64,000 bases of DNA from Methylobacterium sp. E-045 (GCF_022829685.1 NZ_JAKSYE010000125.1:248001-312000), one strand, 5' to 3'; counted from the stretch's first letter, positions 9,121 to 17,631 are shown. Made by a program: numbers and translations. The notes: generated by a model from the letters alone, not told the origin.

Positions 9121-9636
9121 GTGCTCGAAAACCCGTTCTCGTCCGTCGCCAAGCTCCGCATGCTGCCAATCCTGTCGGGATTCGTGGTCCTCGGACTGTG
9201 CGGTGTACCCGTTCTCGCCGCCGATTTCCCCGATCCCTATGGACCGCCGCGCGACTTCCCCGTCGAGCGACGGCCCCCGCCCCCGGTGGAGGAGTTCGGG
9301 CCGGAGCGCGGGGGTGCGCGACTCATCGCGCCGTGCCGGGTCGTGGTCCGACGCCGGATCACGCCCGATGGAGAGGAGATCGTGAAGCGGGTGACGATCT
9401 GCGAGGAGCGTTCGGACCGCTTCCAGATGGAGCGGGAACCGACTGGCGGATACGGCGAGGCGAGACCCCTGCGGCGCCCTCCGCTGCCTCCCCGCGACAT
9501 TCCCTTCGCGGACGAAACACGCTCCGGACGAGGCGTCGATCACCTGGACGAGCGCCCGGCGGAGGAACTCGGCGGCGACGAGCGCCTGTCCGAAGAGCCG
9601 CCGCTGGAGGGGCGCGGACGCGATCCGCGCTACTGA
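9121..9636 (+). CDS. Secreted proline/charge-rich hypothetical protein
   Basis: A 171-residue protein with a GTG start preceded by GGAG at good spacing. Residues about 14-32 form a hydrophobic signal peptide ending VLAADF, so it is probably exported. The mature part is rich in Pro, Arg, Glu and Asp and has two cysteines (APCRVVVRRR and TICEER) in a short conserved-looking block that could form a disulfide. No domain recognised. The longer in-frame ATG at 8977 is disfavoured because it would bury the signal peptide. Confidence 0.65.
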   Translation: MLENPFSSVAKLRMLPILSGFVVLGLCGVPVLAADFPDPYGPPRDFPVERRPPPPVEEFGPERGGARLIAPCRVVVRRRITPDGEEIVKRVTICEERSDRFQMEREPTGGYGEARPLRRPPLPPRDIPFADETRSGRGVDHLDERPAEELGGDERLSEEPPLEGRGRDPRY

Positions 9637-9661
9637 GGCGGTCGCGTCGGGCGCGGAGGTC

Positions 9662-9841
9662 TCAGGCCCGTACGACGGGCCGGGCTTTCACGGCTGCGGC
9701 CAGCGCCTTCAACTGGCGGTTCAGATCCGCCAGTTCGTTGAGGGCGATGGTCCGGTGGCCGTCCTTGACCGCACGCTCGATGTCGGCGACCTGCGCTGTG
9801 GCCATGCGCTTCAGTTCGGCGGCGAGTTGGTCCCGGGTCAT
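9662..9841 (-). CDS. Small helical hypothetical protein
   Basis: A 59-residue protein beginning MTRDQLAAELKRMA, almost entirely predicted alpha-helix with heptad-like leucines and alanines (possible coiled coil). AGGAG lies 6-7 bases before the ATG at 9841, which favours it over the ATG five codons upstream. Soluble, no signal peptide, no known domain. It is convergent with the secreted protein at 9121 and lies downstream of the serine-cycle cluster. Confidence 0.6.
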   Translation of the reverse strand: MTRDQLAAELKRMATAQVADIERAVKDGHRTIALNELADLNRQLKALAAAVKARPVVRA

Positions 9842-9951
9842 CGGCGCTCCTGTCACGGCTCGGGGTGGTGGGACCGTGATAGGCCCGCATGCTTAACCGA
9901 CGGTGTTCACCGGGTGCGACGCACCCGATGAACCCTGTCCGGCGTGCGGTG

Positions 9952-10386
9952 TCATGTCCGCCAGGGATGGGCGGGCAGTTCGGTGGCGCCGACCGTGCTG
10001 GCACCGGCGAGAGCCACGGCGTGGTCGTTCTCCACGCTGGAGCCGCTGACGCCGATGGCGCCGGACATCTCGCCGTCCTTGTCGACGATGGGGATGCCAC
10101 CGGGGAAGGTGATCAGGCCCTCGTTGGAATGCTCGATGCCGAAGAGCGGGCCGCCCGGCTGCGACAGCTGGCCGATCTGCCCCGTCATCATGCCGAAGAA
10201 CACGGACGTCTTGGCCTTCTTCTGGGCGATGTCGATGGAACCAACCCAGGCCCCGTCCATGCGGTAGAACGCCTTGAGGTTACCGCCGGAATCGACGACG
10301 GCGATACACATCTGGGTGTCGAGCTCCACCGCCTTGGCGCGGGCGGCCTCGATGGCCTTGTGGGCGTCTTCGATGGTCACGTGCAT
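9952..10386 (-). CDS. GlcG/HbpS-family (DUF336) heme- or cofactor-binding-like protein
   Basis: A 144-residue protein of the GlcG/HbpS family, recognised by AVVDSGGNLKAFYRMDGAWVGSIDIAQKKAKTS and the closing GAIGVSG. Family members bind heme (HbpS) or accompany glycolate oxidation genes (GlcG); some copies sit beside C1 and alcohol oxidation genes. GGAGA sits 9 bases upstream of the ATG at 10386; an upstream extension of the frame passes through the mclA terminator hairpin and is rejected. It follows mclA on the same strand after the hairpin at 10579-10605, so it may be partly uncoupled from the serine-cycle transcript. Role unknown. Confidence 0.75.
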   Translation of the reverse strand: MHVTIEDAHKAIEAARAKAVELDTQMCIAVVDSGGNLKAFYRMDGAWVGSIDIAQKKAKTSVFFGMMTGQIGQLSQPGGPLFGIEHSNEGLITFPGGIPIVDKDGEMSGAIGVSGSSVENDHAVALAGASTVGATELPAHPWRT

Positions 10387-10578
10387 GATGGTCTCTCCGT
10401 TGTTGTTCGCGATCTCGACCGCGAGGCGCGAAATCTCGTCGAAGGTTGCCTTCGGGACGTATGCGTCGGCCCCCTCCGCCGAAAGGAGAAAGAGCCGGTC
10501 GCGTCCGTCATCGTCCACGAACTCCTGACCGACGTCGCGGGGGCGCTGAGGAGACGACGTTTCCGGTCGGACACGAGA

Positions 10579-10605
10579 ATGGCCGCCCCTTCCGGGAGCG
10601 GCCAT
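10579..10605 (-). terminator. Hairpin downstream of mclA
   Basis: A perfect 8-bp inverted repeat ATGGCCGC (10579-10586) / GCGGCCAT (10598-10605), with an additional CCC/GGG inside the loop, lies 31 bp after the mclA stop. The following bases are only weakly T-rich, so termination may be incomplete. Confidence 0.55.
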
Positions 10606-10636
10606 CCTGTCCGTCAGGTTCGGCGAACCGACAACC

Positions 10637-11611
10637 TTACTTCGCGGTCATCGCGTTGGCCTTCTCGATCAGCGCCTCGGCCATGCGGATCGAGGCGATG
10701 TCGATGAGGCGACCGTCCAGCGAGACGGCACCCTTGCCGGCCTTGGCGGCCTCTTCCATGGCCTCGAGGATACGGCGAGCCTTGGTGACCTCGGCCTCGG
10801 ACGGGGTGAACACGTCGTTGGCGAGATCGATCTGCGAGGGGTGGATCGCCCACTTGCCCTCGTAGCCGAGCGCAGCGCAGCGGCGGGCGGCGGAGGTGTA
10901 GCCGTCCGGATCGGAGAAGTCGCCGAACGGACCGTCGATCGGGCGCAGGCCGTAGGCGCGGCAGGCCACGAGCATGCGGTTCTGGGCGAACAGCCACGGA
11001 TCCTGCCAATGGGTCTCGCGCTTGCCGGACTCGTCCTTGTCGGTGAGAACGCTGTAATCGGGGTTGACGCCGCCGATCACCTGGGCGCGGGCGCGGCACG
11101 AGGCGGCGTAGTCGGCCACGCCGAAGGACATGGCTTCAAGACGCTTCGAGGAGGTCGCGATGGCCTCGACATTGGCCATGCCGAGCGCGGTCTCGATCAG
11201 CACTTCGAAGCCGATCTTCTTCTCGCGCTTGAGGGACTGCTCGATCTGCGTGACCAGCACGTCGATGGCGTAGACGTCGGCGGGGACGCCGACCTTGGGG
11301 ATCAGGATCATGTCGAGGCGCGGACAGGCTTCGACGATGTCGACGACATCGCGGTACATGTAGTGGGTGTCGAGACCGTTGATGCGGATCATCATGGTCT
11401 TGTTGCCCCAGTCGATCTCGTTGAGCGCCTGGACGATGTTCTTGCGGGCCTGCTCCTTGTCATCGGGAGCGACCGCATCTTCGAGGTCGAGGAAGATCAC
11501 GTCGGCATTCGAGGACGCGGACTTCTCCATGAAGGTCGGGTTGGAGCCGGGAACGGCGAGTTCCGAGCGGTGAAGGCGCGGGGTGGCCTGCTGGATCAGG
11601 GTAAAGCTCAT
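10637..11611 (-). CDS. mclA: Malyl-CoA / beta-methylmalyl-CoA lyase
   Basis: A 324-residue CitE-family lyase. In the serine cycle it cleaves L-malyl-CoA to acetyl-CoA and glyoxylate; in the ethylmalonyl-CoA pathway the same enzyme cleaves beta-methylmalyl-CoA to propionyl-CoA and glyoxylate. Visible motifs: VPGSNPTFMEK at the N-terminus, FLDLEDAV, IPKVG, the Mg-binding glutamate in LIETALG, and FGVADYAAS. Length equals that of known Methylobacterium MclA. AAGGAAGG lies 8-12 bases before the ATG. It is the last enzyme gene of the minus-strand run mtkA-mtkB-ppc-mclA. Confidence 0.97.
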   Translation of the reverse strand: MSFTLIQQATPRLHRSELAVPGSNPTFMEKSASSNADVIFLDLEDAVAPDDKEQARKNIVQALNEIDWGNKTMMIRINGLDTHYMYRDVVDIVEACPRLDMILIPKVGVPADVYAIDVLVTQIEQSLKREKKIGFEVLIETALGMANVEAIATSSKRLEAMSFGVADYAASCRARAQVIGGVNPDYSVLTDKDESGKRETHWQDPWLFAQNRMLVACRAYGLRPIDGPFGDFSDPDGYTSAARRCAALGYEGKWAIHPSQIDLANDVFTPSEAEVTKARRILEAMEEAAKAGKGAVSLDGRLIDIASIRMAEALIEKANAMTAK

Positions 11612-11704
11612 AGGGGCATCCTTCCTTTGGGTTCGTTTTCTGGTGGGAGGCGAAGCCGAAAAACACGGTCCACCATACCGGTCGATGGGCGCCTGCGCGC
11701 CAGT

Positions 11705-11728
11705 CCCAGGGCCGTGGCCGACCCTGGG
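11705..11728 (-). other. Inverted repeat in the ppc-mclA gap
   Basis: CCCAGGG (11705-11711) and CCCTGGG (11722-11728) form a perfect 7-bp stem 17 bp after the ppc stop, within the 133-bp gap before mclA. No T-run follows, so it could be an RNA stability or processing stem within the operon rather than a terminator. Confidence 0.45.
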
Positions 11729-11744
11729 TGTCCTTGCACAACTC

Positions 11745-14504
11745 TCAGCCCGTCGCGCCGAAGCCGACGGCGATGCAGTTGATCGACAGCAGCAACGCGG
11801 ATTTCACCGCCTCGCGCTGGTCCTCATCCTCCTCGCCCCGGAAGCGGCGGAGCAATTCCACCTGTTCGCGGCTGACCTGGTTGATCGTCGGCAGCCGGCC
11901 GTTGAGGCGGTCCCGGAACTGCGGGTAGCGCTCGGCCAGTTCGCGGTCGCCGCTGACCCGCAGGGCCATCTCGCGGGTGAGCTCGTACTCGGCCTCGATC
12001 AGCGGGAAGATGCTGTTGCGGGCGGCCTCGTCGGGCACGAGACCGGCATAGTCCTTCGCGATGGCGAGATCGACCATCAGCAGCGTCTTCTCGACCTCGT
12101 CGAGGATGAGGCGGAACGGCTTCGATTCGGCAAACAGCCGCTTCAGCTGTGCTTCCCCCTGCGCCCCGCGCACGTCGAGGAAACTCTTCAGGCCGGATCC
12201 GACGCCGTACCAGCCGGTGATGACGTGGCGGTTCTGCGACCAGGCGAAGACCCAGGGGATCGCGCGCAAATCGGCCAGCGAGCGGGCGCCGAAGCGCCGC
12301 GCCGGACGCGAGCCGATGTTGAGGAGCGCGATCTCGTCGAGGGGGCTCGCGGCCTGGAAATAGGTCACGAGATCGGGATGCTGGATCAGGTTGACGTAGG
12401 CGGCGCGGGAGGCACCCGACAGCGCTTCCATCGTGTCGTCGAACTCGTTGCGCGGGACGTTGGCCGCCTCCCGCTCCGATTTCAGCGCGTGGTCGAACAC
12501 CGATGAGGCCAGGAGCTCCATCTGATAGGCGGCGGTCCCGCGGTTGGCGTATTTGAAGGAGACGACCTCTCCCTGTTCGGTCGTACGGAATCGGCCGTTG
12601 ATCGAACCCGGCGGCTGGGCGGCGATGGCCCGGGCTGTGGGCGCGCCGCCACGGCTCACCGAGCCGCCACGACCGTGGAAGAACGCAATCGGCACGCCCG
12701 ACGACTTGCCGAGCTGGGTCAGCTTGTCCTGCGCCTTGTACAATTCCCAATTCGAGGCGACGAAGCCGCCATCCTTGTTCGAATCCGAGTAGCCGATCAT
12801 CACTTCCTGCATCCCGCCCTGCCACCGGGTGGAGCGGCGCACGACGGGAATGGAGAACAGCTCCTTCATGATGGCGGGCGCAGCGCGCAGGTCGTCGATG
12901 GTCTCGAACAGGGGCACGATCGGCAGGCAGCAGATCTCGGTGCCGGTGGCGTCGAGGAAGTTGCCGGCTTCCTTGGCGAGGAGATAGGCACCGAGGATGT
13001 CGGGGACCGAGCGGGTCATCGACAGAATGAACGAGCCGAAGGCCTCGCGGTCGAGCTGCTCGCGCATCTCGCCGACGAGGGCGAAGGTTTCGAGGGTCTC
13101 GCGGGCATCGTCGGGCAGGCCCTCGAACGAACGCTCGCCGTGCATCGGCTTGGCCAGTTCGGAGAGCAGCCAGTTCTTCCACTCGGGGGATTCGAGGGCG
13201 GGCGGCGTCTTGTTCTGGCCGTGGCTCTGCTGCCAAAGGGCGTGGAGGGTCTTCGTGGTGCGCGTGGTGTTCTCGCGCAGGTCGAGGCGCACGGTGGAGA
13301 AACGGAAGATCTCGACCATGCGGCGGACGGGTCGGACGAGGTCGATGGCCAGGGACGGACAGTTCGCGTCGGTGAGGCCGGCCTCCAAGTGGCGCAGGTC
13401 GTTGATGAGGCCGTCGGCGCTCGGATAGTCGGGGCCGCTCGTGCGCTGCCCCTTGTTGCGCGCGATGGTCGCCTCGATCTTCCGCAGGATGCAGGTGAGG
13501 AACTGGCGATAGGCCTCGCCCGGATTGCGGCTCGCGATGGCGCGCCCGTCGCCGCTCTCCGCGAGAAGCTGCGCGAGCTCGGACTTGAACGTCGCCGGCA
13601 CCGGCAGCGAGCGCTCTGTCAGGGACAAGGTTCGGCCGAGCGCCGTCACGCCGTCGCGGTAGCGCCTCAGGGAGGCCAGTGCGTTGCGCTGGAGCGTGGC
13701 ACGGGTCACCGACGAGGTGACGTAGGGATTGCCGTCGCGGTCACCGCCGATCCACGAGCCGAACTGGAAGAAGGCCGGCACCTCGAACTTCTCGTCCGGG
13801 TAGTATTCGGCGAGCGATTCCTCCAACGAGTAGAGCACCTCGGGGAGCATCTCGAACAGGGTTTCGTCGAAGAAGTGCAGCCCCCAGGCCACCTCGCGCT
13901 CCACGGTGGCCTTTTCCAGATGGAGTTCGCCGGTCATCCAGACGAGCTCGATCTGGTCGCGCAGCTCGTTCATCAGTCCGTTGCGCTCGCGCTCGGTCCA
14001 GCGCGGCAGTTCGAGCTCGCGCAGGACAAGGTAGATGCGGCGGAATTTCTCCAGCACCGTCACGCGCTTGCCCTCGGTGGGGTGCGCCGTGATCGTCGGG
14101 CGGATGCGCAGATCCTTCAGCAGCGCGTGAATCTCGGGCGCCTTGATGCCGTTCTTCACCGCTTCGGCCAGGACGGCGCTGAAGCTGCCGCCGAGATCGG
14201 CCCGTCCCTTCGTGCGCTCCAGGTGCCGGCGCCGGCGCATGGCGGCGTTCTGCTCGGCGATGGAGAGCAGCTGGAACCAGATTCCCTGCACCTGGAGGGC
14301 GCGGGCGAGAAGCTCGGGCGAGAATTCCGAAATGTTGGCCGTGCCCAGAAGCACGGCCTCCAACTCCGGCTCGTGCCGGCGGGCCACTTCGAGAAGGGCG
14401 TGGAACAGGATGTCGAGCGCCTCCTTCGACGAGGTGCCGGTGATGACCGGCGGCGCGAAGGGATGGTCGAGGGTCCCGACCGGGGCGTGGAGGGTATCGG
14501 TCAT
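11745..14504 (-). CDS. ppc: Phosphoenolpyruvate carboxylase
   Basis: A 919-residue PEP carboxylase, fixing bicarbonate onto PEP to give oxaloacetate, the carboxylation step of the serine cycle. Catalytic histidine is in TAHPTEGKR (His141); other signatures are GGDRDGNP, TRWQGG, YSDSNKDGG and FHGRGGSVSRGG. The ATG at 14504 has an AGGTGG element upstream and gives a family-length N-terminus; an in-frame ATG at 14612 is less likely. The C-terminus ends in ATG (Ala-Thr-Gly), where many PEP carboxylases end in Asn-Thr-Gly. It is separated from mtkB by about 210 bp containing a hairpin repeat. Confidence 0.97.
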   Translation of the reverse strand: MTDTLHAPVGTLDHPFAPPVITGTSSKEALDILFHALLEVARRHEPELEAVLLGTANISEFSPELLARALQVQGIWFQLLSIAEQNAAMRRRRHLERTKGRADLGGSFSAVLAEAVKNGIKAPEIHALLKDLRIRPTITAHPTEGKRVTVLEKFRRIYLVLRELELPRWTERERNGLMNELRDQIELVWMTGELHLEKATVEREVAWGLHFFDETLFEMLPEVLYSLEESLAEYYPDEKFEVPAFFQFGSWIGGDRDGNPYVTSSVTRATLQRNALASLRRYRDGVTALGRTLSLTERSLPVPATFKSELAQLLAESGDGRAIASRNPGEAYRQFLTCILRKIEATIARNKGQRTSGPDYPSADGLINDLRHLEAGLTDANCPSLAIDLVRPVRRMVEIFRFSTVRLDLRENTTRTTKTLHALWQQSHGQNKTPPALESPEWKNWLLSELAKPMHGERSFEGLPDDARETLETFALVGEMREQLDREAFGSFILSMTRSVPDILGAYLLAKEAGNFLDATGTEICCLPIVPLFETIDDLRAAPAIMKELFSIPVVRRSTRWQGGMQEVMIGYSDSNKDGGFVASNWELYKAQDKLTQLGKSSGVPIAFFHGRGGSVSRGGAPTARAIAAQPPGSINGRFRTTEQGEVVSFKYANRGTAAYQMELLASSVFDHALKSEREAANVPRNEFDDTMEALSGASRAAYVNLIQHPDLVTYFQAASPLDEIALLNIGSRPARRFGARSLADLRAIPWVFAWSQNRHVITGWYGVGSGLKSFLDVRGAQGEAQLKRLFAESKPFRLILDEVEKTLLMVDLAIAKDYAGLVPDEAARNSIFPLIEAEYELTREMALRVSGDRELAERYPQFRDRLNGRLPTINQVSREQVELLRRFRGEEDEDQREAVKSALLLSINCIAVGFGATG

Positions 14505-14683
14505 CGGATGGCCACCTCGAACAGAGTTGAGCCGATGGCCGCCGGGCACGCGCGGGCAACGGTAATGAAGCGGCCGCCCCGGCAGCATGGAACGCAGCGT
14601 CGGGGCGATCAAGGGGTGGTTTCTGCGGTTGGGGCCGTCTGCGACCGGGCGGCGCCGCCTCTATCCCGGTCGCTCCGCGACCA

Positions 14684-14706
14684 CCCTCCCCCGCAGAGGG
14701 GGAGGG
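14684..14706. repeat. GC-rich hairpin repeat (CCCTCCCCC type) between mtkB and ppc
   Basis: CCCTCCCCC (14684-14692) and GGGGGAGGG (14698-14706) form a perfect 9-bp stem with a 5-base loop, starting 10 bp after the mtkB stop. It resembles two other hairpins in this window (54850-54873 and 59117-59141), all lying between genes with a CCTCTCC/GGAGAGG-like core, so it is probably one copy of a dispersed intergenic element; it may reduce read-through from mtkB into ppc. Confidence 0.6.
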
Positions 14707-14715
14707 ATTCCGCGT

Positions 14716-15609
14716 TCAAGCGGCGAGCTTGCGCATGACCTGCTCGACGGTCGAGCCGAAATCGCCGGGGCTCGGGGCCACGGTGAGGCCGTAGGAGCGC
14801 ATGATCTCGGCCTTCTCGGCGGCACTGTCGCCGGTGGCGGAGATGATGGCGCCGGCGTGACCCATGCGACGGCCCTTCGGCGCGGTGAGACCGGCGACGA
14901 AGCCGATGACGGGCTTCGACATGTTCTCCTTGATCCAGGCCGAGGCTTCGGCCTCCTGCGGACCGCCGATCTCGCCGATCATCAGAACGGCCTTCGTCTC
15001 CGGGTCCTGCTCGAACAGGGCGAGGTGATCAAGGAAGGACGAGCCGTTGATCGGGTCGCCGCCGATGCCCACGGAGGTGGTGATGCCGATGCCCTTCTCC
15101 TTCATCTGCGCGGCCGCCTCGTAGCCGAGGGTGCCCGAGCGCGAGATCACGCCGACATTGCCCTTGAGGTAGATATGTCCGGGCATGATGCCGAGCATCG
15201 ACTTGCCGGGCGAGATGATGCCGGCGCAGTTCGGGCCCACCACCATCGTGCGCTTGTCCTTGGGGTAGCGGCGCAGATACCGCTTCACCCGCATCATGTC
15301 CTGGGCCGGGATGCCATCGGTGATCGAGCAGATCAGCGCGAGGCCGGCATCGGCGCCTTCCATGATGGCGTCGGCCGCGAAGGGCGGAGCGACGAAGGTG
15401 ATCGAGGTGGTGGCGCCGGTGGCCTCCACGGCTTCCTTGACGGTGTTGAACACCGGCACGCCGAGATGGGTCTTGCCGCCCTTGCCCGGGGTGACGCCGC
15501 CGACGACGTTCGAGCCGTACTCGATCATCTCCTTGGCGTGGAACGTACCCTTATCGCCGGTGATGCCCTGGACGATGATCGGGGTCTTCTCGTCGATCAG
15601 AATGCTCAT
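14716..15609 (-). CDS. mtkB: Malate-CoA ligase (malate thiokinase) alpha subunit
   Basis: A 297-residue CoA-binding subunit homologous to succinyl-CoA synthetase alpha. With MtkA it converts malate, CoA and ATP to malyl-CoA in the serine cycle. The phosphorylated histidine lies in RRMGHAGAI (His251), and GITGDKGTFH and GGVTPGKGG mark the CoA-binding domain. GGAGG sits 7 bases before the ATG at 15609, 19 bp after the mtkA stop, so the two subunits are co-translated. Assignment as malate rather than succinate ligase rests on its place in the serine-cycle cluster. Confidence 0.95.
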   Translation of the reverse strand: MSILIDEKTPIIVQGITGDKGTFHAKEMIEYGSNVVGGVTPGKGGKTHLGVPVFNTVKEAVEATGATTSITFVAPPFAADAIMEGADAGLALICSITDGIPAQDMMRVKRYLRRYPKDKRTMVVGPNCAGIISPGKSMLGIMPGHIYLKGNVGVISRSGTLGYEAAAQMKEKGIGITTSVGIGGDPINGSSFLDHLALFEQDPETKAVLMIGEIGGPQEAEASAWIKENMSKPVIGFVAGLTAPKGRRMGHAGAIISATGDSAAEKAEIMRSYGLTVAPSPGDFGSTVEQVMRKLAA

Positions 15610-15628
15610 GACGTATCCTCCCCTCGTC

Positions 15629-16807
15629 TCAGTGGTTGCGCTTGGCGGCGTCGCAGGCGGCGACGGCCTTCGTGGCGGCATCCGACAGGCTGTCGGCGGT
15701 GATGAGGTCGAGGCCGCTCTCGGCCAGGATCTTCTTGCCCGCCTCGACATTCGTTCCGGCGAGCCGGACGATGAGCGGCACGTCGATCTTCACTTCCTTG
15801 GCCGCCTGGATCACGCCCTGGGCGACCCAGTCGCAGCGGTTGATGCCGGCGAAGATGTTGACCAGGATCGCCTTCACGTTGCGGTCCGAGAGCACGAGGC
15901 GGAACGCGGTGGCCACACGGTCGGGCGAGGCGCCGCCGCCGACATCCAAAAAGTTCGCCGGCTCGCCGCCCGCGTGCTTGATCATGTCCATGGTGGCCAT
16001 GGCCAAGCCTGCGCCGTTGACGATGCAGCCGATCTCGCCGTCGAGGCCGATATAGCTGAGATTGTGCTCCGCGGCCTGGGCCTCGCGCGGATCGCCCTGC
16101 GAGGGATCGTGCATGTCGGCGATGTTGCGCCGGCGGAACATGGCGTTGTCGTCGAAGGACATCTTGGCATCGAGCGCCAGGACGCGATCGTCCTTGGTGA
16201 CGACGAGCGGATTGATCTCCAGCATGGTGCCGTCGCAATCGCGGAACGCCCGGTAGGCATTCATGATCGTCTTCACGGCGGCGGAGACCTGCTTGATGTT
16301 CAGGCCGAGCTGGAACGCGATCTCGCGGGCCTGGAACTGCTGCAAGCCAACGGCCGGCTCGACCACGACCTGGATCAGGGCCTCGGGCTCGTTGGCGGCG
16401 ATCTCTTCGATATCCATGCCGCCGCGCTGCGAGGCGATGACGCGCACGCGCTCGGCCTTACGGTCGAGGACGTAGCCGAGATAGAGCTCGCGCTCGAACG
16501 GGTCGGCGGTCTCGATATAGACGCGCTGAACGGGCTTGCCCTCCGGGCCGGTCTGCAGCGTGACGAGACGCTTGCCGAGGAGGTCCTTGGCGGCATCGCG
16601 GACCTCGTTGTAGGTCCGGCACAGCTTGATCCCGCCGGCCTTGCCGCGCGCACCGGCATGGATCTGGGCCTTCACCGCCCAGAACGAGCCACCGAGCTCG
16701 GTGGCGGCATAGACCGCTTGGTCGGGGCTGAAGGCCACTGCGCCCTTGGGAACCGCAACGCCGAATCCGGCGAGCAGCTCCTTGGCTTGATACTCATGCA
16801 CGTCCAT
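15629..16807 (-). CDS. mtkA: Malate-CoA ligase (malate thiokinase) beta subunit
   Basis: A 392-residue ATP-grasp subunit homologous to succinyl-CoA synthetase beta. The N-terminal MDVHEYQAKELL, the ATP-binding ARGKAGGIKL region and the late VNIFAGINRCD segment are typical. It pairs with MtkB. GAGGAG lies upstream of the ATG at 16807. It begins the second block of the serine-cycle cluster (mtkA-mtkB-ppc-mclA), separated from fchA by an intrinsic terminator and an AT-rich stretch with a LysR-type dyad, so it probably has its own promoter. Confidence 0.95.
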   Translation of the reverse strand: MDVHEYQAKELLAGFGVAVPKGAVAFSPDQAVYAATELGGSFWAVKAQIHAGARGKAGGIKLCRTYNEVRDAAKDLLGKRLVTLQTGPEGKPVQRVYIETADPFERELYLGYVLDRKAERVRVIASQRGGMDIEEIAANEPEALIQVVVEPAVGLQQFQAREIAFQLGLNIKQVSAAVKTIMNAYRAFRDCDGTMLEINPLVVTKDDRVLALDAKMSFDDNAMFRRRNIADMHDPSQGDPREAQAAEHNLSYIGLDGEIGCIVNGAGLAMATMDMIKHAGGEPANFLDVGGGASPDRVATAFRLVLSDRNVKAILVNIFAGINRCDWVAQGVIQAAKEVKIDVPLIVRLAGTNVEAGKKILAESGLDLITADSLSDAATKAVAACDAAKRNH

Positions 16808-16878
16808 GTGCGTTCTCCTCGGCGTTTTCCCTGGGACAGACACTCTCGTAAATTTCACTTCACGGAAAGAGCTTCTGT

Positions 16879-16895
16879 TGTAATATTTTTTTACA
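16879..16895. promoter_or_regulatory. LysR/CbbR-type dyad upstream of mtkA (candidate QscR site)
   Basis: TGTAA (16879-16883), seven bases, TTACA (16891-16895) is a perfect dyad and fits the TNA-N7-TNA form bound by CbbR-like LysR regulators. It lies 72 bp upstream of the mtkA start in an AT-rich stretch. In Methylobacterium the CbbR homologue QscR activates serine-cycle genes, so this is a good candidate operator; no binding evidence is available here and no qscR gene lies in this window. Confidence 0.5.
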
Positions 16896-16944
16896 TTCTC
16901 TTTCACTCCGCCTTTAACGGCGGCCGGAATGTATTTTTTAGACG

Positions 16945-16976
16945 AAAAGGCCGGCTGAGTTTGTTCTCGCCGGCCT
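16945..16976 (-). terminator. Rho-independent terminator after fchA
   Basis: On the minus strand AGGCCGGC and GCCGGCCT (16969-16976 and 16948-16955) form an 8-bp stem 11 bp after the fchA stop, followed by TTTT. This splits the serine-cycle cluster into sga-hprA-mtdA-fchA and mtkA-mtkB-ppc-mclA. Confidence 0.8.
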
Positions 16977-16986
16977 GTCGTTGGTC

Positions 16987-17628
16987 TTAGTTCACCTTGG
17001 CCTTCACGACCTCGTAGATCTTTTCGTTCAATGGCCCCGCCGGCCCGAGCAATTCTTCAAGTTGCTTCAGGCGCTCCTCGGCGAATGCACGATCGTCCAG
17101 GCCCTTGGCGTTGACATAGACGTTGAGCGCGGCACTGCGCAGGCCGGCATGAGCCGACAGGACCGCCACTCCGGCATCGGAGATGACGTTGAGGTTGCCC
17201 TTGTCGGCCACGGCTTCGGCGAGGTCGATGACCTCGCGGCAGGCGCGGCAGCAGGCGAGCGGCACGTCGGTGGCGACCTTGAGGGCCTCCTGGATGCGGG
17301 CGGCGCGAGCCGCCTTCTCCTCGTCGGTGCCTTTCGGCAGGCCGTAGGCGCCCATGACCGCGTCGAACGCCTCGACATCGTCGGCGATCATGCCGGTCAG
17401 CTCGGCGCGGAGCGCCTCGGACTTGCCGAGGATTTCCTTCAGCTCACCTTCGACCTCGACGTACTTCTTCTTCCCGATGGTGAGGTTGCACACCATGCTG
17501 AGGAGCGCGGCGCCCATGGCACCGGAGATGGCGGCGGCTCCGCCGCCTCCGGGAGTCGGGGCCGAGCTCGCGAGCCCGTCGAGGAAGCCCTGGATGGTTT
17601 CGTTGGCAGGCGACGTCTTCTCGGTCAT
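16987..17628 (-). CDS. fchA: Methenyltetrahydrofolate cyclohydrolase
   Basis: A 213-residue cyclodeaminase/cyclohydrolase-family enzyme (FTCD-type, not FolD-type) interconverting methenyl- and formyl-tetrahydrofolate in C1 assimilation. The TPGGGGAAA stretch near residue 25 and the helical rest of the protein are characteristic. It starts only 3 bp after the mtdA stop, so translation is coupled to mtdA. A few residues longer than the best-known Methylobacterium FchA. Last gene before the terminator at 16945-16976. Confidence 0.95.
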   Translation of the reverse strand: MTEKTSPANETIQGFLDGLASSAPTPGGGGAAAISGAMGAALLSMVCNLTIGKKKYVEVEGELKEILGKSEALRAELTGMIADDVEAFDAVMGAYGLPKGTDEEKAARAARIQEALKVATDVPLACCRACREVIDLAEAVADKGNLNVISDAGVAVLSAHAGLRSAALNVYVNAKGLDDRAFAEERLKQLEELLGPAGPLNEKIYEVVKAKVN

Positions 17629-17631
17629 GGG

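Noticed and set aside
12675..14738. A 687-codon open frame opposite ppc
   Set aside because: Mirror of the GC-biased ppc codons; no start signal, no recognisable domain, His/Arg/Gly-rich shadow composition.
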